The notes under the pieces were generated by a model. The model worked only from the letters and a program-made list of their open reading frames with translations, was not told where the DNA came from and ran no database searches. Made by a program: the position numbers and the translations under genes. From Xylanimicrobium pachnodae JCM 13526 = NBRC 107786 (GTDB lineage: Bacteria; Actinomycetota; Actinomycetes; Actinomycetales; Cellulomonadaceae), in NCBI GenBank assembly GCA_001592145.1, contig BCWJ01000012.1, positions 59,688 to 123,687 of the forward strand: a DNA stretch of 64,000 bases. Direction: 5' to 3'. This document shows, piece by piece, positions 47,818 to 56,600 of the stretch; the first letter of the stretch is position 1, and each line of letters opens with the position of its first letter.

Positions 47818-48333
47818 GTGACAGATCCGTACGCCTCACCCGATGGTCAGACCACGCCCCGGCTCGCGCGGTCACGAGTGGCCCGCTGCGCGCGCGGCGG
47901 CAGGCTGCCGGGGATCACGGCGGCGCCGCAGACGGACCGTCTCGCGGTCGCCGCGCTGGCGGCCGGGCTGATCCAGACCGGACCGGTCGCGATCGTGCTC
48001 GGCATCGTCGCGCTGCGTCGGCTGTCCCGGTCCGGGCGCGAGGGCAGGGGACTGGCCTCGGTGGGCATCATCCTGGGTGGGCTCACCACGGCCTTGGTCG
48101 CGGTGTTCGCCATCGTCGTCGGCGTGGGCGTTCTCGGCGACATCGACGGACTGAACCTGACCCACGGCGACGACACCGCGCTCGACCAGCTCTGGGACCG
48201 GTGCGAGGTGGGCGACATGGAGTCGTGCGACGACCTGTTCCGGGCGTCGATCTTCGGATCCGAGTACGAGGACTTCGGCAAGACATGCGGGCACCGCACC
48301 CTGGGCACGGAGTGGTGCGCGCCGGAGTCCTGA
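47818..48333 (+). CDS. DUF4190-type membrane protein with Cys-rich tail
   Basis: 171 residues from GTG at 47818 (AAGGAG upstream at 47807). Two membrane segments: LAVAALAAGLIQTGPVAIVL and LASVGIILGGLTTALVAVFA, then the conserved GIVALRRLSRSGREGRGLA loop of DUF4190. The C-terminal WDRCEVGDMESCDDLFRASI and CGHRTLGTEWCAPES contain four Cys, as in many secreted domains of actinobacteria. Role unknown. Confidence 0.75.
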   Translation: MTDPYASPDGQTTPRLARSRVARCARGGRLPGITAAPQTDRLAVAALAAGLIQTGPVAIVLGIVALRRLSRSGREGRGLASVGIILGGLTTALVAVFAIVVGVGVLGDIDGLNLTHGDDTALDQLWDRCEVGDMESCDDLFRASIFGSEYEDFGKTCGHRTLGTEWCAPES

Positions 48334-48369
48334 CGGTGCCGCTCAGGCTGCCGTGTCGGTGGTGCCGTC

Positions 48370-48375
48370 TAGGGT
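48370..48375 (+). promoter_or_regulatory. Leaderless -10 element TAGGGT of dnaX
   Basis: TAGGGT ends 7 nt before the GTG at 48383; no ribosome-binding site precedes the start. The same arrangement, TAGGCT plus 7 nt plus GTG, precedes recR. Confidence 0.6.
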
Positions 48376-48382
48376 TGAGCCC

Positions 48383-50941
48383 GTGACCACCGCCCTGTAT
48401 CGCCGTTACCGGCCTGAGGACTTCGCCGAGGTGATCGGCCAGGAGCACGTCACCGCGCCGCTGATGCAGGCGCTGCGCAGCGGGCGGGTCAACCACGCCT
48501 ACCTGTTCTCCGGCCCGCGCGGGTGCGGCAAGACGACGTCGGCGCGCATCCTGGCCCGCACGCTCAACTGCCACGCGAACACGCCGGACACCCCGATCGA
48601 CACCCCGTGCGGCACCTGCCCCTCCTGCGTGGAGCTCGCCCGCGGCGGGTCCGGCTCGCTCGACGTCGTCGAGATCGACGCCGCCTCGCACGGTGGTGTC
48701 GACGACGCCCGCGACCTGCGGGAACGCGCCACGTTCGCGCCGGCCCGCGACCGGTACAAGATCTTCATCATCGACGAGGCCCACATGGTCTCGCAGGCGG
48801 GGTTCAACGCGCTGCTCAAGATCGTCGAGGAGCCGCCGCCCCACATCAAGTTCGTGTTCGCGACCACCGAGCCGGACAAGGTGATCGGCACGATACGTTC
48901 GCGCACCCACCACTACCCGTTCCGGCTGGTGCCCCCGGACGTGCTCGGCCCGTACCTGGAGTCCCTGTGCGCGGCGGAGCACGTCACGCTCGGCGGGGGT
49001 GTGGTGCCACTCGTCGTCCGCGCCGGCGGCGGGTCCGTGCGTGACTCGCTCTCCGTGCTCGACCAGCTCATCGCCGGATCCTCGGACGGCGTGGTCGACT
49101 ACGACCTCGCCGTCGGCCTGCTCGGGTTCACGCACGCGTCGCTGCTCGACGACGTCGTCGACGCGCTGGCCGCCGACGACGGAGCATCCCTGTTCCGCGT
49201 GGTCGACCAGCTCATCGCCTCCGGGCACGCGCCCCAGCGCTTCGTGGACGACCTGCTCGAACGCCTGCGCGACCTCATCGTCATCGCCGTGTCGGGCGAC
49301 GCGGCCGCGGCCGTGCTGCGCGGGCTGCCCGACGACCAGCTCGAACGCATGGGCCAGCAGTCGGGACGCCTGGGCATCGCCCGTCTGTCCCGCGCCGCCG
49401 ACCTGGTCAACGCAGCAGTCTCGGAGATGACGGGGGCGACGTCGCCGCGCCTACACCTGGAGCTGCTGTGCGCCCGACTGCTGCTGCCCGGTGCCGACGA
49501 GGGTGCCGCGGGGTTGGCCGCCCGGGTCGAGCGCCTCGAACGCGGAGGTCTGGCCGCCGCGCTGCCCCACACCGGGCGCCTCCCGGTGGGTGGGTCGCCG
49601 CTGGGTGGATCGCCGCTGGGTGGATCGCCGTCGGAGGGCGGGTCGTCTCCGGTTGTCGAGCCTGTCGAAACGTCCCCACGCGGAGCCGCCGCGGCCCGTG
49701 CGGCGCTCGCCGCGACGAAGCGCCGGGCAACGGCAGCACAGCCGGACGCAGTACAGCCGGACGCAGCCCAGCCGGACCTGACGATGCCGGTCCCGGTGAC
49801 GCCGGGCCCGGCGACGTCGCCTGCGCCCGTGCCCCCCACCGCGGCGGTGGCTGACGCCGCCGCGCCTGCGGTATCCGACGTGGAAACGTCCGACGCGGAA
49901 ACGTCCGACGCGGAGCCGGCCGCTGCGGAGTCTCCTGTCGTGGAGCCGCCCGCTGCGGAGTCTCCCGTCGTGGAGCCGCCCGCTGTCGGTACGGTGGACG
50001 CCGGTGTACCCGGTGCTGAGGTGTCCGGTGCCGAGGGGCCCGGGCATGACGTGCCGGAGTCCTCGATGAACGAGACCACCACGGAACTGGTGCGTCGCCG
50101 ATGGCCTGAGGTGCTGGGTAACATCCCGATCCCCGGGGCACGCGCGTTCCTGGCCGAGTACGCCCAGGTCATGGACCTCACCAACGGTGTGCTGACTCTT
50201 GGGTTCCCGTCGAGCGTCGTCACCCAGGCGCGTCGCGGCCGCCCCGAGACGATCACCAACGCGGTGTACGAGACGTTGGGCGTCGCGGTGTCCCTCGACA
50301 TCCAACCCGCCGACGCAGCCACGGCTGCCCGGCCGCGTGAGCCCGAGGCTCGTCGCCGGCCCCACGAGTCCGTGGAGTCGGACGACCCCGTGCCGCCACC
50401 CGCGGTCGAGGCTGCGCCGTCGGCCCGCGCGGAGTCGCGGAACCCGGACTCGTCGCCGGCCACCGAGGAACCCGTTGCCTTCGATGAGGCCGACGCCGCC
50501 TGGCTCGCGGGAGCTGCGACGTACGAACCACCGCCGGACGACGAGCCCGAACCGCCGGAGGACGTCGAACCGCAGCCTGCGCCCGCGCCGGTGCAGGCTC
50601 CCGCGCCCCCGGTGCCTCCGCGCGGGGACGACCGCACGACCCTCCCCGAGCACCAGCCCCCGGGGCAGGGTGCCCCCGCACCCGCGCCGACCACGCAGTC
50701 CGCGGCGAGGCCGGGCCTGCCACGCCGCGAGACCGCGGTCGAGGCGGTGCAGCGTCATGCGCTCCAGGCGAGGGGCCGGGGCTCCGTCCCTCAATCGATG
50801 CCGTCGGTGAGCGGCCCGGACCCGTACGACGACGCGGCGACCGACGACCCCGACATCGCGAGCACCGGTCTGGTCGGCGTCCCGCTGGCGGTCAAGCTGC
50901 TCAACGGCACGATCATCGACGAGCAGGTCGACCACACCTGA
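48383..50941 (+). CDS. dnaX: DNA polymerase III subunit gamma/tau
   Basis: 852 residues. AAA+ clamp-loader core at 1-370: ALYRRYRPEDFAEVIGQEHV, Walker A SGPRGCGKTTSARI, zinc module CHANTPDTPIDTPCGTCPSC, IIDEAHMVSQAGFNALLKIV and ATTEPDKVIGTIRSRTHHYP. A conserved C-terminal domain at about 570-655 (RRRWPEVLGNIPIPGARAFL) sits in long Pro/Ala/Glu-rich disordered linkers containing LGGSP, VVEPVETS and ETSDAE repeats. The length is at the large end for actinobacteria. Replisome clamp loading. Confidence 0.96.
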   Translation: MTTALYRRYRPEDFAEVIGQEHVTAPLMQALRSGRVNHAYLFSGPRGCGKTTSARILARTLNCHANTPDTPIDTPCGTCPSCVELARGGSGSLDVVEIDAASHGGVDDARDLRERATFAPARDRYKIFIIDEAHMVSQAGFNALLKIVEEPPPHIKFVFATTEPDKVIGTIRSRTHHYPFRLVPPDVLGPYLESLCAAEHVTLGGGVVPLVVRAGGGSVRDSLSVLDQLIAGSSDGVVDYDLAVGLLGFTHASLLDDVVDALAADDGASLFRVVDQLIASGHAPQRFVDDLLERLRDLIVIAVSGDAAAAVLRGLPDDQLERMGQQSGRLGIARLSRAADLVNAAVSEMTGATSPRLHLELLCARLLLPGADEGAAGLAARVERLERGGLAAALPHTGRLPVGGSPLGGSPLGGSPSEGGSSPVVEPVETSPRGAAAARAALAATKRRATAAQPDAVQPDAAQPDLTMPVPVTPGPATSPAPVPPTAAVADAAAPAVSDVETSDAETSDAEPAAAESPVVEPPAAESPVVEPPAVGTVDAGVPGAEVSGAEGPGHDVPESSMNETTTELVRRRWPEVLGNIPIPGARAFLAEYAQVMDLTNGVLTLGFPSSVVTQARRGRPETITNAVYETLGVAVSLDIQPADAATAARPREPEARRRPHESVESDDPVPPPAVEAAPSARAESRNPDSSPATEEPVAFDEADAAWLAGAATYEPPPDDEPEPPEDVEPQPAPAPVQAPAPPVPPRGDDRTTLPEHQPPGQGAPAPAPTTQSAARPGLPRRETAVEAVQRHALQARGRGSVPQSMPSVSGPDPYDDAATDDPDIASTGLVGVPLAVKLLNGTIIDEQVDHT
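49651..49671. repeat. Dispersed short repeat, copy 3, inside dnaX (VVEPVETS)
   Basis: GGTTGTCGAGCCTGTCGAAA followed by C encodes the peptide VVEPVETS, which I recall as frequent in linkers of Micrococcales proteins. Placed in a disordered linker, so it is tolerated. Confidence 0.85.
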
Positions 50942-51020
50942 GCCGCTGAGCCCGCCGAGGAGCGACGGACGACCCGGGAGCGAGTTCATAAGTTGGACGC
51001 GACAACCCTTCCCCATCACA

Positions 51021-52205
51021 ATGGTCCGCATGGCTCGGGAGACTCGCACAGGCACCGGATCACAGTCCGCGCTACGGGAGCTCAACACGGCCGCGATCGT
51101 GGAGGTGCTCCGCGCCAACGGCCCCCTGGTGCAGGCCGACGTGTCGCGGCTGACCGGGTTGTCGCGCGCCACGGTCTCCAACATCGTGGCGGCCGAGGTG
51201 GCGACGGGTCACCTGCGCACGGAGCGCGTGCTGCGTGACGGCCGGTGGGGGATCAGGGTCTCGCTGGCGCCCGAGGACTGGGTGATCGTCGGCATCGACA
51301 TCGGCCGCACCCACCTGCGCCTGGCCGGCTGGGACACGGCGCGCCGCACGTTCGGCCACCGCGAGGTCGCCCTGGACCGAGGCCACGAGCCGACCGAGAC
51401 CCTGGCCCTGGCGAGCCGACAGCTGGACGAGCTGGTGGCCGACGCGGGCCTGCGCCGCAGCCAGGTGCGCCGGGTGGGGATCGCGGTCCCGGCGTCGATC
51501 GGCCCGGACGGCGCGGTGGTCCAGCAGTCGGTGCTGCGCGAGTGGGCGGGGATGAACCTGGCCGACGCCGCCGCGACGGCGCTGGGCATCGACGTCGTCG
51601 TCGACAACGACGCGAACCTGGGTGCGCTGGCGCATGCGAATGCCGTGCCGGGTGTGGGCACGCTCGTGTACCTCAAGGTCGCGAGCGGCATCGGCGCCGG
51701 GATCATGATCGGCGACCGCCTGTTCCACTCGACGAGCGGTCTGGCGGGAGAGCTGGGGCACGTCCAGGTGGTCGACGGCGGCCAGACCTGCTACTGCGGT
51801 TCGCGCGGCTGCCTGGAGACGCTGGCGTCGACGCGCTCGGCGGTGGCCGACTTCGGCCACGTGCGTGGGCGAGCGGCAACGGTCGAGGAGTTCGTCGCGG
51901 CGGCCCTGGGCGGGGATCCGGCGGCGTTGCGCATCGTCGAGGAGGCGGGGGATGCGCTGGGACGTGTCTTCGCCGTCGTGTGCAACCTTCTCAGCCCGGA
52001 CGTCGTGGTGGTGGGCGGCCCGCTGGCTCCGCTCGGTGGGCCGTTGATCGAGGCGATGACGGCATCGGTGCGGCAACGGGCGTTGCCGCGGGCGATCGGC
52101 GCCACCCGGTTCGTCGCCTCGGAGCTCGAACCGCGCAGCGAGGTGCTGGGTGCGTGCCTGGCCGCGTTGAATCCACCGCTGGGGTCCGCCGTGGGCCGCG
52201 CCTGA
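51021..52205 (+). CDS. ROK-family transcriptional repressor
   Basis: 394 residues (ATG at 51021 or 51030). Winged helix: ALRELNTAAIVEVLRANGPL, then VQADVSRLTGLSRATVSNIV. ROK fold: VGIDIGRTHLRLAGWDTARR, VDNDANLGALAHANAVPGVG, and the zinc site GELGHVQVVDGGQTCYCGSR GCLET. Likely controls the two sugar genes downstream and senses their substrate or its phosphate. Confidence 0.92.
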   Translation: MVRMARETRTGTGSQSALRELNTAAIVEVLRANGPLVQADVSRLTGLSRATVSNIVAAEVATGHLRTERVLRDGRWGIRVSLAPEDWVIVGIDIGRTHLRLAGWDTARRTFGHREVALDRGHEPTETLALASRQLDELVADAGLRRSQVRRVGIAVPASIGPDGAVVQQSVLREWAGMNLADAAATALGIDVVVDNDANLGALAHANAVPGVGTLVYLKVASGIGAGIMIGDRLFHSTSGLAGELGHVQVVDGGQTCYCGSRGCLETLASTRSAVADFGHVRGRAATVEEFVAAALGGDPAALRIVEEAGDALGRVFAVVCNLLSPDVVVVGGPLAPLGGPLIEAMTASVRQRALPRAIGATRFVASELEPRSEVLGACLAALNPPLGSAVGRA

Positions 52206-52242
52206 GCCGCACGGCCCGCGCCACGCTGCTGTCGTTCGTGTT

Positions 52243-52271
52243 CAAGACTTGCGAGCGTCTGGTGAGACTTG
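52243..52271. promoter_or_regulatory. AGACTTG direct repeats before the epimerase gene (ROK operator candidate)
   Basis: AGACTTG at 52245-52251 and 52265-52271, 20 bp apart; the first copy is part of CAAGACTTG, a near palindrome. An AT-rich GTTAACTTCTTGAAC follows (52271-52285). Position fits a regulated promoter for 52333-54611. Confidence 0.4.
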
Positions 52272-52332
52272 TTAACTTCTTGAACGTCCGACACCGTGGC
52301 GGACCGAGCCGGCGCAGTGGAAAGGCACTTCC

Positions 52333-53610
52333 GTGGCACCACCCCTCCCACCCGTTCCCGCCGCCTGGCCGTCACTCGCGTCGCACCGCGCCTGGCTCGG
52401 TGAGCACACCCGCCGGCTGCTGGCGTTCGGCGCGGCGGCCGCCCTGCCCGACGGCGGCGCCGCCTACCTCGACGAGACCGGGAAGCCGGACCCGTCGCTC
52501 GGGGTGCAGACGTGGATCACCTGCCGCACGGTGCACTCGTACGCGCTGGGCCACCTGCTGGGCATCCCGGGGAGCGCGGCCGTGGCTGACGCCGCGCTGG
52601 CCGGCCTGGTGGGTCCCCTGCACGACGACGAGCACGGCGGCTGGTTCCACGCGATCGCCGCGGACGGCACCCCGGACCGCGCGTCCGGCAAGAGCGCGTA
52701 CGACCATGCGTTCGTCATGCTCGCGGGCGCATCCGCCACCATCACGGGCCGCCCCGGGGGCGAGGAGCTGCTGGCGCGCGCCACGCAGACCTACCTGGAC
52801 CGCTTCTGGGACGACCCCGTCGGGCGCCCGATCGACACGTGGGACGCGTCCTTCACGACGGCGGATCCCTACCGCGGCCTGAACGCCACGATGCACTCGG
52901 TGGAGGCGATGCTGACCGTCGCCGACGCAGTCGACCCCGCCGAGGCGTCCGCGTGGCGGGAGCGGGCCGCGCGGGCCGCGTCGTTCGTCGTGGAGCTGGC
53001 GCGCGGGAACGGTGGGCGCCTGCCCGAGCACTTCGGCCCCGACTGGGCGCCCGACCTGGAGCTCAACGCCGACCGGCCGGGCGACCAGTTCAAGCCGTAC
53101 GGCGCCACGCCCGGCCACGGCCTGGAGTGGGCACGGCTGCTGCTGCACCTGGAGGCCGCCCACGACGGGGCTGCCTCGGGCGACTGGCTGGGCACGGCGG
53201 TCACGCTGTTCGACCGCGCGGTCGAGGACGGGTGGGCCGCCGACGGCGCCGACGGGTTCGTGTACACGACCGGTTGGTCGGGCGAGCCCGTGGTCCGCAC
53301 GCGCATGCACTGGGTGGTGGCCGAGGCCATCGGCGCGTCGGCGGCGCTGTTCGAGCGCACGGGCGAGTCCCGGTTCGCCGACCGCTACGCGGCCTGGTGG
53401 GACTACGCCGAGCGCCACCTGATCGACCACGAGCACGGTTCGTGGCACCACGAGCTCGACCCGGCGAACCGGCCCGCGGCCACCGTGTGGCCCGGCAAGC
53501 CGGACGTGTACCACGCGCTCCAGGCGACCTTGATCCCGCGGCTGCCGCTGGCCCCGACCCTGCCCGCCGCGCTGCGCGCCGGGCTGCTGCGGGACGGGAG
53601 CGGGCGATGA
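52333..53610 (+). CDS. N-acylglucosamine 2-epimerase (AGE)-family sugar isomerase
   Basis: 425 residues, (alpha/alpha)6 barrel. Conserved residues: ITCRTVHSYALGHLLG, SAYDHAFVMLAGAS, GLNATMHSVEAMLTVADAVD, HGLEWARLLLHLE, VRTRMHWVVAEAIGASAALF and GKPDVYHALQATL. The His-rich pattern fits mannose isomerase or sulfoquinovose isomerase (YihS) better than GlcNAc epimerase. Followed by an overlapping PfkB kinase, so it probably delivers a ketose for phosphorylation. Confidence 0.88.
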   Translation: MAPPLPPVPAAWPSLASHRAWLGEHTRRLLAFGAAAALPDGGAAYLDETGKPDPSLGVQTWITCRTVHSYALGHLLGIPGSAAVADAALAGLVGPLHDDEHGGWFHAIAADGTPDRASGKSAYDHAFVMLAGASATITGRPGGEELLARATQTYLDRFWDDPVGRPIDTWDASFTTADPYRGLNATMHSVEAMLTVADAVDPAEASAWRERAARAASFVVELARGNGGRLPEHFGPDWAPDLELNADRPGDQFKPYGATPGHGLEWARLLLHLEAAHDGAASGDWLGTAVTLFDRAVEDGWAADGADGFVYTTGWSGEPVVRTRMHWVVAEAIGASAALFERTGESRFADRYAAWWDYAERHLIDHEHGSWHHELDPANRPAATVWPGKPDVYHALQATLIPRLPLAPTLPAALRAGLLRDGSGR

Positions 53611-54611
53611 GGTTCGTCGTCGTCGGCGAGGCGCTCGTCGACGTCGTGCCCGACGGCGTCGGGCTCGACGACGCTGGGCCCGACGACGCTGGGCCTGACG
53701 ACGGGGAGCCGCGCGGGACCCGGGACCTGCCCGGCGGCAGCCCGGCCAACGTGGCCGTGACGCTCGGCCGGCTGGGTCACCGCCCCGTGCTGGTCACGTC
53801 GCTGGCCGACGACGCCCGCGGTGCCCTGGTGCGCGGCTGGTTGGAGGCGTCCGGCGTGCACGTGCGCTCGGTCGCCCCGGTGTCGGGCCGGACGTCGTCG
53901 GCCGCCGTGATGTTCGCGCCGGACGGTTCGGCGTCGTACGAGTTCGATCTCGACTGGGACCTGCCGGCCGCCCTCCTGGCGGAGGCGGTGCAGGGCGCCG
54001 ACGTCGTGCACGCCGGCTCGATCGCGACCGTGCTGGACCCGGGCGCCGACGCCGTGGAGGCCGCCCTGACCGGGGCGCGCGGGCGGGCGCTCGTCTCGTT
54101 CGACCCGAACGCCCGCCCGGCGATCACCCCCGACGTCGCCGCGGTGCGCGAACGGGTCGAGCGCCTGGTCGCGGTGTCCGACGTCGTCAAGGTCTCGGAC
54201 GAGGACCTGGGCTGGTACTACCCGGACGCCGACCCGGTGGACGCCGCCCGCGCCTGGGCGGCGAGGGGGCCTGCGCTCGTGGTGGTCACGCTCGGCGCGG
54301 ACGGCTCCGTGCTGGTGCGTGGCGACGACGTGGTCCGGGTCGCGGGGGTGAAGGTCGCGGTGGCCGACACCATCGGCGCGGGGGACACCGCGATGGGTGC
54401 GCTGCTCGACATCCTGGCCCGCCTCGGCGCGTGCGGTGCCCAGGCCCGTGCGGTGCTCGGCTCCCTCACCCTCGACCAGCTCGCGGAGGTGGGCGGGTGG
54501 GCCGCGCACGCGGCGGCCGTGACGGTGTCCCGCCCGGGCGCCGACCCGCCCACGCGGACCGAGCTGGACGCGGCGGTCGCCCGTGTGAGCCCTCTCAGGG
54601 CGCAGGGCTAA
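53607..54611 (+). CDS. PfkB-family sugar kinase (fructokinase-like)
   Basis: 334 residues, overlapping the isomerase by 4 bp. FVVVGEALVDVVPDG at the start, LPGGSPANVAVTLGRLGHRP (substrate loop), ALVSFDPNARPAITPDVAAV, VVTLGADGSVLVRG and the catalytic GAGDTAMGALLDIL motif. An acidic DDAGPDDAGPDDG insert near residue 25 is unusual. With the AGE protein it makes a mannose- or fructose-type catabolic pair. Confidence 0.92.
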   Translation: MRFVVVGEALVDVVPDGVGLDDAGPDDAGPDDGEPRGTRDLPGGSPANVAVTLGRLGHRPVLVTSLADDARGALVRGWLEASGVHVRSVAPVSGRTSSAAVMFAPDGSASYEFDLDWDLPAALLAEAVQGADVVHAGSIATVLDPGADAVEAALTGARGRALVSFDPNARPAITPDVAAVRERVERLVAVSDVVKVSDEDLGWYYPDADPVDAARAWAARGPALVVVTLGADGSVLVRGDDVVRVAGVKVAVADTIGAGDTAMGALLDILARLGACGAQARAVLGSLTLDQLAEVGGWAAHAAAVTVSRPGADPPTRTELDAAVARVSPLRAQG

Positions 54612-54660
54612 ACTGGTCGACGGCTCACATGGGAGCCCAGGACTTCAGGAGGTGGCCGTG

Positions 54661-54699
54661 ATGCATAGCGAGCCCCCCAGTAGTCCCCGCCGCGGCTGA
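54661..54699 (+). CDS. Acidic-proline leader peptide MHSEPPSSPRRG before corA
   Basis: A perfect AGGAGG (54647-54652) lies 8 nt before ATG; the 12-codon frame ends at TGA 54697-54699. The peptide resembles MgtL leaders of enterobacteria (acidic residue, spaced prolines, then RR). A GGTGCGCGC/GCGCGCC hairpin (about 54744-54767) lies between it and the corA ribosome-binding site. Such E/D-P stretches destabilise ribosomes at low Mg2+, which would couple corA expression to Mg2+. Mechanism inferred. Confidence 0.55.
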   Translation: MHSEPPSSPRRG

Positions 54700-54780
54700 C
54701 GCCCGGCATTCCGCATTCTGATTTCCCTCGTCCTGGGTGTGCCACGGTGCGCGCCAGGAGCGCGCCTGCGGAGGTTCCCC

Positions 54781-55908
54781 ATGGTCATGTCCCTGCCTTC
54801 CCGCCCGTCCCGGACCAGCGCGTCCCGACCCATCCTGGGCGGTGTGCTGCGCTCGCGTCGTCGGCCCGACGACGTCGGAGCGTCCGGCCCGGTCCGGTCG
54901 GCACCCCGCAAGGCGCTGCTCACGTCGGCCATCTACGAGGACGGCGCCCGCGTGTCCTCCCACGCCTCGCTGGGCGAGACGTTCCGCGCGTTGCGCTCGC
55001 GTCCCGGAGGCATGGCGTGGATCGGCCTGGAGCGGCCGGACCCGCGCGAGCTCGCCTCGCTCGCGGCGGAGTTCGACCTGCACGACCTGGCCGTCGAGGA
55101 CGCGATCCAGGCGCACCAGCGGCCCAAGCTGGAGCGGTACGGCGACACCCTGTTCGTCGTCCTGCACGCCACCCGGTACGACGACGCGGCCGAGGAGGTC
55201 GAGTTCTCGGAGCTGCACGTGTTCGTGGGGCCGGACTTCGTCGTCACCGTGCGCCACGGGGCCTCCCCGGACCTGAGCGCGGCCCGCCGCCACCTGGAGG
55301 GCGACCGGGAGATGCTGGCCCGCGGCCCCGAGGCGGTGCTGTACGGGATCCTGGACGCCGTCGTCGACGGGTATGCACCCGTGGTCGCGGGCCTGGAGAA
55401 CGACATCGACGAGATCGAGTCGGAGGTGTTCGCGATGGGCACCGAGGCATCCCGGCGCATCTACGAGCTCTCCCGTGAGGTGGCCGACTTCCAGCGTGCG
55501 GTGCGCCCGCTGCGCCAGGTGCTGCACGCCCTGACGCAGGGCTTCACCAAGTACAAGGTGGACGAGGAGCTGCAGGCCCGCCTGCGCGACGTCGCCGACC
55601 ACCTCACGGAGGTGGCGGAACGCGTGGAGACCCACCGGGGCGCCCTGCGCGACATCCTCACGGTGAACGCCACCCTGGTCGCGCAGCGGCAGAACGAGGA
55701 GGCCAAGGCGCAGAACGACGAGATCAAGAAGATCTCCTCCTGGGCGGCCATCCTGTTCGCCCCGACCGTGGTGGGCGGGATCTACGGCATGAACTTCGAC
55801 GTCATGCCGGAGCTGCACTGGGCGTTCGGGTACCCGTTCGCGCTCGGGCTCATGGCGGCTGTCTCCGTGGTGCTGTGGGTCATCTTCCGGATGCGCCGCT
55901 GGATCTGA
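54781..55908 (+). CDS. corA: CorA-family Mg2+ channel
   Basis: 375 residues from ATG at 54781. Cytoplasmic funnel: FDLHDLAVEDAIQAHQRPKL, then ERYGDTLFVVLHATRYDD and the long helix RRIYELSREVADFQRAVRPL. Two C-terminal membrane helices carry the selectivity motif YGMNF. ISSWAAILFAPTVVGGIYGM and the basic end MRRWI are typical. Mg2+/Co2+ uptake. Confidence 0.94.
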   Translation: MVMSLPSRPSRTSASRPILGGVLRSRRRPDDVGASGPVRSAPRKALLTSAIYEDGARVSSHASLGETFRALRSRPGGMAWIGLERPDPRELASLAAEFDLHDLAVEDAIQAHQRPKLERYGDTLFVVLHATRYDDAAEEVEFSELHVFVGPDFVVTVRHGASPDLSAARRHLEGDREMLARGPEAVLYGILDAVVDGYAPVVAGLENDIDEIESEVFAMGTEASRRIYELSREVADFQRAVRPLRQVLHALTQGFTKYKVDEELQARLRDVADHLTEVAERVETHRGALRDILTVNATLVAQRQNEEAKAQNDEIKKISSWAAILFAPTVVGGIYGMNFDVMPELHWAFGYPFALGLMAAVSVVLWVIFRMRRWI

Positions 55909-55943
55909 CGCGCCGCGGGACCGGCCGCGTCAGGGGCGCCCCG

Positions 55944-55949
55944 TAGGCT
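55944..55949 (+). promoter_or_regulatory. Leaderless -10 element TAGGCT of recR
   Basis: TAGGCT ends 7 nt before the GTG at 55957, without a ribosome-binding site. recR therefore has its own promoter although its usual partner dnaX is 5 kb away. Confidence 0.55.
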
Positions 55950-55956
55950 GGCACCC

Positions 55957-56556
55957 GTGTATGAGGGCGCAGTCCAGGATCTGATCGACGAGCTCGGCCG
56001 CCTTCCCGGCGTCGGGCCCAAGAGCGCCCAGCGCATCGCGTTCCACCTGCTCGCGGCCGACGCCGCGGACGTGCGCCGCCTGGCCGACGCCCTGCTGGAG
56101 GTCAAGGCGCGCGTGCGGTTCTGCGAGGTGTGCGGCAACGTCGCGGAGTCCGAGCGCTGCCGGGTGTGCCTGGACCCGCGCCGCTCGGACGAGGTCATCT
56201 GCGTGGTCGAGGAGCCCAAGGACGTCGTCGCCATCGAACGCACGCGCGAGTTCCGCGGCAGGTACCACGTGCTCGGCGGGGCCATCAACCCCATCGAGAA
56301 CGTCGGGCCGGACGACCTGCGGATCAAGGAGCTGCTGGGCCGCCTGGCCGACGGCCGCGTGCAGGAGGTCATCCTGGCCACCGACCCCAACGTCGAGGGC
56401 GAGGCGACCGCCACCTACCTGGCCCGGCTCATGGTGCCGATGGGCGTCACAGTGTCACGTCTCGCGTCGGGTCTGCCGGTCGGTGGAGACTTGGAGTACG
56501 CCGACGAGGTCACGCTCGGCCGGGCCTTCGAGGGGCGCCGCGTCGTCGGCCGCTGA
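55957..56556 (+). CDS. recR: Recombination mediator RecR
   Basis: 199 residues. HhH motif: [20 protein letters not shown]; four-Cys zinc finger [16 protein letters not shown]; Toprim domain [60 protein letters not shown]. Acts with RecFO in gap repair. Full length. Confidence 0.97.
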   Translation: MYEGAVQDLIDELGRLPGVGPKSAQRIAFHLLAADAADVRRLADALLEVKARVRFCEVCGNVAESERCRVCLDPRRSDEVICVVEEPKDVVAIERTREFRGRYHVLGGAINPIENVGPDDLRIKELLGRLADGRVQEVILATDPNVEGEATATYLARLMVPMGVTVSRLASGLPVGGDLEYADEVTLGRAFEGRRVVGR

Positions 56557-56565
56557 TGTCCCACG

Positions 56566-56581
56566 TGTTCCACGTGGAACG
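56566..56581. promoter_or_regulatory. parS-like ParB-binding site TGTTCCACGTGGAACG
   Basis: A 14-bp perfect palindrome GTTCCACGTGGAAC (56567-56580) between recR and the next gene. It matches the universal parS consensus TGTTTCACGTGAAACA apart from a symmetric T/C change that is known in Pseudomonas-type parS. ParB loading at such sites close to oriC organises chromosome segregation. Confidence 0.85.
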
Positions 56582-56600
56582 CTGACGGAGAGGGAGCACC

